Assembly: GCA_014379355.1 (NCBI GenBank)
Contig: JACMLX010000130.1
Span: forward strand, 1 to 54,585
Reading direction: 5' to 3'
Source: Gemmatimonadaceae bacterium
GTDB taxonomy: Bacteria > Gemmatimonadota > Gemmatimonadetes > Gemmatimonadales > Gemmatimonadaceae
Length of the DNA: 54,585 nucleotides
The notes below the pieces were generated by a model. It had not been told where the DNA came from, ran no database searches, and saw only the letters and a program-made list of their open reading frames with translations. The stretch's first letter is position 1. The number at the start of each line of letters is the position of its first letter. The translations under genes and the position numbers were made by a program. Shown here piece after piece: positions 20,403 to 27,941 of this stretch.

Positions 20403-20636
20403 ATGTCAACAGCCCCGAAGCGCGTTCGCAAGCAGTACACCAACGACTCGTACCCTCTCGCACTGCTTCGCTTCGAGGATGGCCACGAGATCAAGGTCTA
20501 CAAGGGCACCGGCAAGGAATTCGATTGTTATCCCGGCGAGTCGATCAAGATTCTGGCGATGTACGATCCGACCAGCACGGAACGCGAGTTGGTAGCCACG
20601 AAGAAGTCCGACGACTTCGCGGACGCCGCCGAGTGA
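20403..20636 (+). CDS. Small conserved-looking protein of unknown function
   Basis: 77 aa, highly charged, starting with a basic patch (K-R-V-R-K-Q-Y) and ending acidic (S-D-D-F-A-D-A-A-E). The centre reads as short beta strands (Y-P-L-A-L-L-R-F-E-D-G-H-E-I-K-V-Y, then I-K-I-L-A-M-Y-D-P), suggesting a small beta-barrel. I do not recognise the family. The ATG at 20403 follows AGAGGA by about 9 bases. Its stop overlaps the GTG of the next gene by 4 bases (GTGA), which argues for a real, coupled gene. Confidence 0.68.
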   Translation: MSTAPKRVRKQYTNDSYPLALLRFEDGHEIKVYKGTGKEFDCYPGESIKILAMYDPTSTERELVATKKSDDFADAAE

Positions 20637-21595
20637 GTGCAGCGGGCGCAGCGGGGCGATGGTGGCGACTGGCCATCATCGCCCCGCTTGTCTTGTACGC
20701 ATCAATGCTCTCGGCGCAGGGTGTGCGTGCCGCTGCAGCCCCAGCGCGGATCGCGCCGGTCGCGCGCGCGGATACCGCGGCCCTGCGTCGCACGCTCGAT
20801 TCGCTGAGCAACGCGCATCACGGCGTGGTGGGATACACCGTGGCGAATCTCGAGACAGGCGAGCACCTGTCGCGCAACGGCGATGAGCCCTTTCCGACGG
20901 CGAGCCTGATCAAGGTGCCCATCGCCGTCGCACTGATGGATCAGGTGGCCACCGGGCAGCTATCGCTCGATGACCGCGTCACCGTCCTGCGCATCGAGAA
21001 GGTGCCCGGTGCCGGTGTCCTGCAGTTTCTGCACGACGGTGCCGAAATCACGATTCGTGACGCGGCGTGGCTGATGCTGACGCTGAGCGACAACACCGCG
21101 ACGAATCTCCTGCTGTCACGCGTCGAGATGCGACGTGTGTGGGATGCGATGGAGAATCGCGGCCTTCCGCGCACCAAGGTGCATTCGAAGGTCTTTCTCC
21201 GACTCGCCAGCGTAGCGATGGACAGCTCGGTGAAATACGGTCTCGGTGTGAGCACGCCGAACGAGATGGCGCGGCTGTTCACGCTGCTGGCGGATGGAAA
21301 GGCCGTCACGCCGGCCGCCGACTCCGTGATCATGGACATGCTCGAGCACAACGAGGACGCGCAGCTGCTGCAGCGCTTCAACGACGGCGTTCGCGCGCCG
21401 CACAAGACTGGCGCCACCGACGCCGTGCGCACGGAGTGCACGGTGTTCCACCTGCAGTCGCGAGTCGTGACCTGCGTCTTCACCAGGGAGAATCAGGACC
21501 AGCGCTGGGTGCTCGACTCCGAACCGCAGCGTACGATGGCGGAAATGGGGCGAGCCGTGATGGCGGCCTGGCCGAAAGCCGTCGCAACCCGTTGA
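20633..21595 (+). CDS. Exported serine hydrolase of the class A beta-lactamase fold
   Basis: 320 aa from GTG 20633, with a signal peptide (W-R-L-A-I-I-A-P-L-V-L-Y, cleavage near S-A-Q-G). Penicillin-recognising enzyme motifs are all present: S91-L-I-K94, S152-D-N154 and K258-T-G260. The class A omega-loop motif with the deacylating Glu (E-x-x-L-N) is not visible between S-D-N and K-T-G. A peptidase or acyl-transfer role on cell wall or another substrate is therefore more likely than beta-lactam resistance. The GTG overlaps the TGA of the small upstream gene, implying translational coupling. ATG 20705 is possible, but it would cut into the signal peptide. Confidence 0.84.
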   Translation: MSAAGAAGRWWRLAIIAPLVLYASMLSAQGVRAAAAPARIAPVARADTAALRRTLDSLSNAHHGVVGYTVANLETGEHLSRNGDEPFPTASLIKVPIAVALMDQVATGQLSLDDRVTVLRIEKVPGAGVLQFLHDGAEITIRDAAWLMLTLSDNTATNLLLSRVEMRRVWDAMENRGLPRTKVHSKVFLRLASVAMDSSVKYGLGVSTPNEMARLFTLLADGKAVTPAADSVIMDMLEHNEDAQLLQRFNDGVRAPHKTGATDAVRTECTVFHLQSRVVTCVFTRENQDQRWVLDSEPQRTMAEMGRAVMAAWPKAVATR

Positions 21596-21617
21596 CGGCC
21601 GTCGAGCGTCTGCTCGT

Positions 21618-21660
21618 TGTTGCATGAATGCAACACTTTCACGGCTCAGGTGTAGTGTTG
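21618..21660. promoter_or_regulatory. Two overlapping, mutually exclusive inverted repeats
   Basis: Repeat A is TGTTGCAT-GA-ATGCAACA (21618-21635), a perfect 8-base palindrome. Repeat B pairs CAACACT (21631-21637) with AGTGTTG (21654-21660), with an inner CAC/GTG pair. A and B share CAACA, so both stems cannot form in one RNA. They lie after the hydrolase stop and ahead of the sortase-substrate gene. They may be a DNA operator, a weak terminator or an attenuator-like switch. Confidence 0.4.
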
Positions 21661-21751
21661 AAGTCGCTTGTTGCCTGAGCGCAGATTAATGTCTCGAGGG
21701 TAGCGGGGTGCTAAGTGTCGGCCCCACTGGTAGTTGGTTGGTGTGTAGGGC

Positions 21752-21780
21752 TTGTGCACCGGTGCGCTTGAATGTGTTAT
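21752..21780 (+). promoter_or_regulatory. Possible sigma70 promoter for the sortase-substrate operon
   Basis: TTGTGC and TGTTAT are spaced by 17 bases, giving a start about 64 bases before the ATG at 21851. The 255-base intergenic region is visibly richer in A and T than the surrounding genes. Pattern only. Confidence 0.33.
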
Positions 21781-21850
21781 TCGGTGGCATGTGAGATGCG
21801 CCCTTCTGCTGAGCGTGTCGAGATGTGCCTTCTGTCGCGGAGTTCCGGAA

Positions 21851-22402
21851 ATGTTCACGAAAACGATGACGGTGGTGGCCTGGGCAGCGATGTCCCTGAC
21901 GCCTGCGATCGTCGCCGCACAGACGACGACGCCTCCGCCTACGGCTTCGCTGCCCATCTGCGATTGTCCGCAGGGTGAGGGGAAGGGCGATCTCCGGAAC
22001 CTGGCTGCGTTCGCGCCGCTCGGGCTGCTCGGTGCGATGGCGGCGGCAGGTGGCACGCCGGCGCTGTTCGCGGCTGCGGGCGGCAAGGAAGCAGGTGATC
22101 CGTCCGTCACTGTCGCCTCCAACACGCCGCCCTCGACCAGTTCCCCCGGCGCCGGGACGCTCCCGGCCGATGGTGTGACCGCTCGCACCGACGCCGCGCG
22201 TAACCCCTCAGGTGACACGCCGGCGCTGGGCGTTGCGCCGTCCATGAACCGCACCGGTAGCGTGCCGGACGCGGTGTCGCCGGACTCGCTGCGCGCTGGA
22301 TTGCGTGCGCCGAACACGGGTACACCGCTGCCGTCCGTGCTCCTGCTTGGCAGTGGCCTCATCGCCGTCGGCTGTGTCACAGTACTCCGCACTCGGAGCT
22401 GA
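21851..22402 (+). CDS. Secreted protein with C-terminal PEP-CTERM/LPXTG-like sorting tail (putative sortase substrate)
   Basis: 183 aa with a signal peptide (M-F-T-K-T-M-T-V-V-A-W-A-A-M, cleavage near I-V-A-A-Q). A short I-C-D-C-P motif and an Ala/Gly/Leu-rich segment follow, then a low-complexity Thr/Ser/Pro/Gly/Asp stretch of some 80 residues. The protein ends with P-L-P-S-V-L-L-L-G-S-G-L, a hydrophobic helix and the basic tail R-T-R-S. That tripartite end (Pro motif, one transmembrane helix, Arg cluster) is the layout of sorting signals. It closely resembles PEP-CTERM tails with Leu in place of Glu. The next gene, overlapping by about 29 bases, is a sortase, which makes this its likely target. 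I do not recognise the body of the protein. Confidence 0.75.
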   Translation: MFTKTMTVVAWAAMSLTPAIVAAQTTTPPPTASLPICDCPQGEGKGDLRNLAAFAPLGLLGAMAAAGGTPALFAAAGGKEAGDPSVTVASNTPPSTSSPGAGTLPADGVTARTDAARNPSGDTPALGVAPSMNRTGSVPDAVSPDSLRAGLRAPNTGTPLPSVLLLGSGLIAVGCVTVLRTRS

Positions 22403-23072
22403 ACCGGTCGGTCTTCGCGAGTCGCGAGGGCACCGTCGGCGCCGACGCCGTGCCCCGCGCGTCTTCGGCTTCGCGATCCTTGCCCTCGGTCTGATCATCG
22501 TCTCCATCGTTGGCGTCAAGCTGCTGCGCGGCGCCGTGGCGCGTGAACGTGCGCGAACGGAATGGACGAAGGTGATGAAGTCGTCGAGCATCAGCTCGCT
22601 CGCCGGCCTGTCGCTGACGCGTGTGGCCGCCGGTGCTCCGGTGGTGCGGGTGATCATTCCCACCATCCGCCTCGACGAGGTGGTGGTGGAGGGATTGAGC
22701 GACAAGGATCTGTGGGCCGGACCGGGACACATGCCGGGTACGGTCTTTCCGGGAGAGCCCGGCAATTCCGTCATCTCGGCACACCGCGACCGGCACTTTC
22801 ATCGCCTCGATGAAGTGCGCGTCGGTGATGTGCTCGAGACCCAGACGCCGACGATGAGCGTGCGGTGGCGCGTCACGCTGCGCCGTGTCGTGGGCAAGGA
22901 CGAACGCGCCATCTTCGAGTCGTCACAACCGACGCTGACGCTCACGACCTGCTGGCCGACGCGCTACGTTGGCTCGGCACCGGATCGACTCGTGCTGACA
23001 GCGGAACCGGTGTCGATGCGCGAACGTGCCAAGGCATCGACGACCGTGCAACCGAGTGCCGAGTCGCACTGA
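22374..23072 (+). CDS. Sortase (class D/E-like transpeptidase)
   Basis: About 232 aa from GTG 22374. A very Arg-rich cytoplasmic segment precedes one transmembrane helix (F-G-F-A-I-L-A-L-G-L-I-I-V-S), then an extracytoplasmic sortase barrel. All catalytic residues are visible: His in N-S-V-I-S-A-H-R-D (about 137), Cys in T-L-T-T-C-W-P (about 193), and Arg in S-A-P-D-R-L-V (about 205). The T-L-T-T-C and V-G-S-A-P-x-R context is that of class D-type enzymes. Sortases cut a sorting motif and join the protein to an amine acceptor. In a Gram-negative envelope that acceptor is unknown. GTG 22353 is another possible start. The reading frame overlaps the substrate gene, so the pair is probably co-translated. 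Confidence 0.88.
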   Translation: MSQYSALGAEPVGLRESRGHRRRRRRAPRVFGFAILALGLIIVSIVGVKLLRGAVARERARTEWTKVMKSSSISSLAGLSLTRVAAGAPVVRVIIPTIRLDEVVVEGLSDKDLWAGPGHMPGTVFPGEPGNSVISAHRDRHFHRLDEVRVGDVLETQTPTMSVRWRVTLRRVVGKDERAIFESSQPTLTLTTCWPTRYVGSAPDRLVLTAEPVSMRERAKASTTVQPSAESH

Positions 23073-23099
23073 GACTCACCCACGACATCACGATCGCGC

Positions 23100-24008
23100 A
23101 TGACCGTACTCCGCGTGCTGCCGCACATTGCTGACGCACTGCGACGTGGCGCGCCGGTCGTCGCGCTCGAAACGTCGGTGCTGTCGCAGGGATTGCCGAT
23201 TCCGCACAACGCCGAGGCGGCGCGGCGCATGATGGCGGCCGTCGAGCAGCACGGGGCGGTGCCGGCATTCACTGCGGTCGCGGCCGGCCACCCCTCGGTC
23301 GGGCTCACGCCCGATGAATTGACACGATTCCTGTTGCTGGAGAGCGTGCGGAAGGTTAGTGCACGCGACATCGCCGCGTGCATGGTGCAGGGTGCTGATG
23401 GTGCAACCACCGTGGCGGCATCGCTCACATTGGCGCGCGCCGCAGGCATCGACGTGTTTGCCACCGGTGGCATCGGCGGCGTGCATCGCGGTACACCGTT
23501 CGACGAATCGGCAGATCTCGATGCACTGGCGCGTACGCCCGTGATCACCGTCTGCGCGGGCGCCAAGTCGATTCTCGATCTGCCTGCCACGCTCGAGCGC
23601 CTCGAGACGCTCGGCGTACCAGTGATCGGATATCGCACGAGCGAATTGCCGGGATTTTTCACCGTCGGTACCGGTTTGCGCGTGCCACAGCGCGCCGAAT
23701 CAGCGGCGGAGGTTGCAGAAATCGCTCGCGCACACTGGGCGCTCGGTGAGCGCAGCGCGGTGCTGGTCGTCTCTCCACCACCGACGGATGCGGCACTCGA
23801 TCAGCAGACGGTGGAAGCAGCCGTGGATGGTGCGGTGCGCGATGCCCACGACGCTGGCATCCACGGCGCGGCATTGACGCCATTTCTTCTCGGCAGGGTA
23901 CTGGCGGCAACGGGCGGTCGTTCGCTGCCGGCGAACCTTGCGCTGCTCGAATCGAACGCGGCGCTGGCGGCGCAGATCGCGGTCGCATGCAGTGCACTGG
24001 CCCGCTGA
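23100..24008 (+). CDS. psuG: Pseudouridine-5'-phosphate glycosidase
   Basis: 302 aa of the IndA/PsuG family, which splits pseudouridine 5'-phosphate reversibly into uracil and ribose 5-phosphate. Recognisable blocks are V-A-L-E-T-S-V-L-S-Q-G-L-P (N-terminal signature), K-V-S-A-R-D-I, G-A-T-T-V-A-A-S, V-F-A-T-G-G-I-G-G-V-H-R-G, and the C-terminal G-K-S/T-like A-L-T-P-F-L-L-G-R-V. The partner kinase PsuK is not adjacent. The gene starts 27 bases after the sortase stop with no clear ribosome-binding site, so it may be read through from the sortase operon although the functions look unrelated. Confidence 0.92.
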   Translation: MTVLRVLPHIADALRRGAPVVALETSVLSQGLPIPHNAEAARRMMAAVEQHGAVPAFTAVAAGHPSVGLTPDELTRFLLLESVRKVSARDIAACMVQGADGATTVAASLTLARAAGIDVFATGGIGGVHRGTPFDESADLDALARTPVITVCAGAKSILDLPATLERLETLGVPVIGYRTSELPGFFTVGTGLRVPQRAESAAEVAEIARAHWALGERSAVLVVSPPPTDAALDQQTVEAAVDGAVRDAHDAGIHGAALTPFLLGRVLAATGGRSLPANLALLESNAALAAQIAVACSALAR

Positions 24009-24221
24009 CACGTGAGTAACTGTCAAGGGCACGTCGCCGACGCGTCGCGCGTTCGCTACGTTGATTTCATGCCGCAGGTGCACTGACGGGAAACGAGACG
24101 AGAAGGGGTACTGCAGCATCCGATCGCTGCGGTTCGGTGTATCACCCGATTGGCGGGGTGGCTCACGGTGCGTACCGGGGTCTATCTTCCCTGCTGACGC
24201 TTTGCCCGGAGGACTGTCGCG

Positions 24222-25334
24222 ATGGCCTCGCAATTCCTGTCGTCCGAAGAGTACGACGAACGCGCGCACCAGTTGTACAACGAGGGGCGCTTCGACGATG
24301 CACTGGTCGTGCTGCGTGAGGGCCTCGTCTTGTATCCGACATCGGTTGAGCTGCATGTCGGCGAAGGGTATGCGCGTCTGGCCCGCGAGGAGTACGCGTG
24401 GGCGCGCCGCAGTTTCGAGGAAGCACTGACACTCGATTCGGAGCATGAGGACGGACTCGCCGGCATGGGCGAGACGCTGCTCCGGTTCGGTCAGGTCGAG
24501 CATGCGAAGAAGAACTTCCGCCGTATCCTGGAACTCGGGTATCACGATGACGTGGAGCTGATGCTCCAGGTCGGCCGTGCATTGTTCCGCGACAATCTCG
24601 TGGAGGATGCGGCACAGTTCTTCGACATTGCCGTGCAGCAGGAGCCGGAGTCGGCCGAAGCGGTGAGCTGCATGGGCTATGCGCAGCATCGCTCGGGTGA
24701 GGACGACGCCGCGATCTCGACGTTGCGTCGTGCGCTCAAGCTCGATCCGGACTACACCGAAGCGCGCATCTATCTCGCCAACCTGCTGTACGACAAGCAG
24801 GAGTACGAGGCCGCGCTGTACCAGTTCGAGAAGTCGTCACCCGAAGATCACTGGGATGAACTCGGTATCTGGCGTCTGATCGAGCTGAAGAAGGCGGCCT
24901 ATCGTCTGCAGGATGACGATCCCGATCTGGCGCCGTGGCAGGCGCAGCTCGAGGAGCTGAATGCGGAAACCGACAGCATTGACGAGATGCTCTCGGAGAT
25001 CGAGGCTCGCGTGCTCGGTGAAGGCGACGACGATTCCGATTCGAAGGGTCAGCTCGAGCTGTTCGGCACGCTGCTCGCCGAAATGCGCGACAAGAAGGAT
25101 CTGGCGGTCGAGCACAGTGTCATGACGCGCACCGGCGACACCTTCGTCGGGTCGTGGGACGACATCGTCACCGAGATGCGCGACGCCACCGCAGGCGGGA
25201 AGTCGCTGTACGAGTTCATGCTGCAGGAAGCGGCGCGGGTGCAGGCGCAGACGGGTCAGCGGGTGCCGACGGAATCGGCCGAAGCGTTCCTGCGCGGCAG
25301 TGCCGACGCCGGCGTATTGAAAATTCTCCATTGA
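24222..25334 (+). CDS. Tetratricopeptide-repeat protein
   Basis: 370 aa, cytoplasmic, no signal peptide. Residues 10-210 are about six TPR-type helical hairpins with the usual A-x-x-x-x-A, L-x-L-D-P and Y/A spacing (for example D-E-R-A-H-Q-L-Y-N-E-G-R-F-D-D-A and A-L-K-L-D-P-D-Y-T-E-A). The last 140 residues are acidic and helical, with E-G-D-D-D-S-D-S. A GGAGGA ribosome-binding site lies about 9 bases before the ATG. TPR domains bind protein partners. The stop overlaps the start of the M16 protease gene, so the two probably act together, which is inference. The 213 bases upstream hold no gene. Confidence 0.86.
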   Translation: MASQFLSSEEYDERAHQLYNEGRFDDALVVLREGLVLYPTSVELHVGEGYARLAREEYAWARRSFEEALTLDSEHEDGLAGMGETLLRFGQVEHAKKNFRRILELGYHDDVELMLQVGRALFRDNLVEDAAQFFDIAVQQEPESAEAVSCMGYAQHRSGEDDAAISTLRRALKLDPDYTEARIYLANLLYDKQEYEAALYQFEKSSPEDHWDELGIWRLIELKKAAYRLQDDDPDLAPWQAQLEELNAETDSIDEMLSEIEARVLGEGDDDSDSKGQLELFGTLLAEMRDKKDLAVEHSVMTRTGDTFVGSWDDIVTEMRDATAGGKSLYEFMLQEAARVQAQTGQRVPTESAEAFLRGSADAGVLKILH

Positions 25335-27934
25335 GTCGGTCCACCCACCGCACCGTCTTCCCGAACGGGTTCACGCTCCTCGTCCGGGAAGATCGCGCGG
25401 CGCCGGTGGTGGCTCTCGTCACACGCGTCAAGGCCGGCTATTTCGACGAACCCGATTCCGAGATCGGGATCGCGCACGTGCTCGAGCACATGTACTTCAA
25501 GGGCACGCCCTCTCGCGGGCCCGGCGAGATCGCGACGGCCACCAAGGAGGTCGGTGGCTGGCTCAACGCCCACACGATCTACGACGCCACCACCTACATC
25601 ACCGTGCTGCCGAGTGCCAACTGGCAGCATGGCCTCGACATCCAGTTCGATGCGTTCGCGCATTCATTGATCGACGCGGACGAGCTGCGACGCGAGCTCG
25701 AAGTCATCATCCAGGAGGCGGCGCGCAAGGAGGACACACCGGGCGCCGTGACGTCGGAGACGCTGTACGAAGTCCTGCATGATGCACATCGGATGCGACG
25801 CTGGCGGATTGGTCGCGAAGCCGGGCTGCGCACCTTCACGCGCGACATGGTGCACGGTTTCTATCGCAACTGGTACACGCCCTCCAACAGCGTTCTCGCG
25901 GTCGTCGGCGATGTGGATGCCTCAGCGGTCGTGGCAGCGGTTGGACAGCGGTATGGCCAGCTGCCGCTGCATGATCCGCTGCCCGATCATGGCCCCGAAG
26001 AATCACGCTGGACTGGTGCGCGATATCGTGCTCTGACCGGTGACGTGCAACAGGCGCACGCGACCTTCGGCTGGCGAACGGTCGGCCCACTGCATCCGGA
26101 CGCGGCGGCGCTCGATGTGGCGGCCGCCGTCCTCGCGACCGGTCGTGCGTCGCGCCTCTATCGTGCCGTGCGCGAGCGCGGACTCGCGATGAGCGCGAGT
26201 GCCTACCACTACACACCGACGCAGCTCGGTGTGTTTGCGATCGCGCTCGTCGGTGCGGATGCGACGATTGGCGACGCATCCGCCGCCGCGTGGCAGCAGC
26301 TGCGCAGGCTGCAGCACGATGGGCCGACCGACGACGAGCTGGCACGCGTCAAGCACGTGTTGCGGACGCGCCAGCTGCGCTCCGAAGAATCGATGGAAGG
26401 GCAGGCAAGCGAGATGGTCGCCTGGGAGTCACTCGGCGGACAGGACGTCGGCGACGCGTGGTGGCATGCAATCGACGCCGTGTCGGCCGACGACATACGA
26501 CGCGTGCTGAATGCCTGGTGCGCCGATGATACGGTGGGTGTCGTCAGTCATCGCCCGACCGGCAGTGCGCCGCTTGCGGCCGACGGTGCGTCACTGATCG
26601 AAGCCTGGAATGCGAGCCGTTGCGACGCGCTCGCGGCTGACACGCGAGCGCCGATCGTGGCCGTTGTAGCGCCGTCGTCCGTGCATCCGGAATCGCGCGT
26701 CGGTGATGCGCACGTGTTCCGGACTGCGCACGGCGTGCCGGTGCTCGTGCGACGCAAGCCAGGCGCGCAGCTCGTCCACATGGGGTGCTGGATGCAGGGC
26801 GGAGCGGTGGATGAACGCACGGAGCTGGCGGGACTGACGTCGCTGATGGCGCGGTCCTCGCTCAAGGGCACTCGGACGCGCACCGCCGCGCAGATCGCCG
26901 AGGACGCGGAAACGCTCGGCGGCAGCGTGTCCACGTCGACGTCGAAGGAGCTGGTCGGCTGGTCCATCAGTGTGCCGGCGGACGATGCGCGGTCGGCGGC
27001 GGCGCTGCTGGCTGATGTGGTGCAGCATCCGTCGTTCCCGGACGCCGCCGTCGAGGCCGAGCAGGCACAGATGCACACCGAGTTGCGCGCGCGCCGTGAT
27101 GACATGCTGCGCCATCCGCTCTCCGTCGCACGACAGGCGTTGTTCGGCACGCACACCTTCGGACTCGATGCACTGGGCACGACGGATAGTGTCGCCGCGC
27201 TCGATGTGACGTTGGTGCGTGACTGGCACACGCGCGTCATTCTCAACGGTGACGCAGTCCTCGCCATCATCGGTGACGCCGAACCGCAGGTACTGGCGGA
27301 GCAGGTTGCCGGCGCCTTCGATGCCTTGCGGCCGGGTGTGTCCATGCGCCCCTCGGCCCCTGCGCTGACGCGCGTCCCGATCGAGATCGTCGAGTCGCGG
27401 GCCAAGCAGCAGAGTGCCGTCGCGATGTTGTTCCGGGGGCCTGGTCGTCGCGATCCGGCGCGTCATGCCGCGGCGCTGATGACCGGAGTCGCGAGTGGAC
27501 TTGGTGGCCGGTTCTTCGAGTCGCTGCGCAGCCGGCAATCGCTTGCCTACAGCGTCTTCGTGAGTCTCTCCGCGCTCAGTGAGGCCGGCATGATCACGGC
27601 CTACATCGCCTGTGCACCGGAACGCGAGATGGAGGCGCGCGCCGGCCTGCTGGCAGAGTTTGCACTGATGCGCGACACACCGGTCAGCAGCGAGGAACTC
27701 GAGCGTGCGCGCACCTACGCCATCGGCATGCACGCACTGCGTCAGGAGAGTGCGAGCGCGCAACTAGGCGACATGGTCGATGCCTGGTGCGCCGGAGACG
27801 GGCTGCACGAACTCGTCGATGAAGTCCCGCAGTTGCGCGCGGTGACAGCGGCCGATGTGCAGGCGGTGGTGCAGCAGTGGTGTGATCCAATGCGACGGGT
27901 GGAAGCGGTCGTGCGCGGCGTGGTCAAAGGCTGA
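25331..27934 (+). CDS. M16-family zinc metallopeptidase (pitrilysin/processing-peptidase type)
   Basis: About 867 aa, two M16 halves in one chain. The N-terminal half carries the inverted zinc motif H49-V-L-E-H53 with Glu at 52, and the downstream ligand E129 in E-x-x-V-I-I-Q-E. The C-terminal half is the inactive M16 partner, with the R-x-x-x-S-L-A-Y-S-V-F segment (S-R-Q-S-L-A-Y). No signal peptide is visible, so it is cytoplasmic or exported by other means. The frame is open from 25154, but similarity begins just after TTG 25331. That codon overlaps the TPR stop (TTGA), and I take it as a coupled start. Confidence 0.88.
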   Translation: MSRSTHRTVFPNGFTLLVREDRAAPVVALVTRVKAGYFDEPDSEIGIAHVLEHMYFKGTPSRGPGEIATATKEVGGWLNAHTIYDATTYITVLPSANWQHGLDIQFDAFAHSLIDADELRRELEVIIQEAARKEDTPGAVTSETLYEVLHDAHRMRRWRIGREAGLRTFTRDMVHGFYRNWYTPSNSVLAVVGDVDASAVVAAVGQRYGQLPLHDPLPDHGPEESRWTGARYRALTGDVQQAHATFGWRTVGPLHPDAAALDVAAAVLATGRASRLYRAVRERGLAMSASAYHYTPTQLGVFAIALVGADATIGDASAAAWQQLRRLQHDGPTDDELARVKHVLRTRQLRSEESMEGQASEMVAWESLGGQDVGDAWWHAIDAVSADDIRRVLNAWCADDTVGVVSHRPTGSAPLAADGASLIEAWNASRCDALAADTRAPIVAVVAPSSVHPESRVGDAHVFRTAHGVPVLVRRKPGAQLVHMGCWMQGGAVDERTELAGLTSLMARSSLKGTRTRTAAQIAEDAETLGGSVSTSTSKELVGWSISVPADDARSAAALLADVVQHPSFPDAAVEAEQAQMHTELRARRDDMLRHPLSVARQALFGTHTFGLDALGTTDSVAALDVTLVRDWHTRVILNGDAVLAIIGDAEPQVLAEQVAGAFDALRPGVSMRPSAPALTRVPIEIVESRAKQQSAVAMLFRGPGRRDPARHAAALMTGVASGLGGRFFESLRSRQSLAYSVFVSLSALSEAGMITAYIACAPEREMEARAGLLAEFALMRDTPVSSEELERARTYAIGMHALRQESASAQLGDMVDAWCAGDGLHELVDEVPQLRAVTAADVQAVVQQWCDPMRRVEAVVRGVVKG

Positions 27935-27941
27935 GCGCGCG

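Noticed and set aside
20633..21595. Beta-lactamase resistance gene
   Set aside because: The fold motifs are present but the omega-loop Glu motif is not seen, so I do not claim antibiotic resistance.
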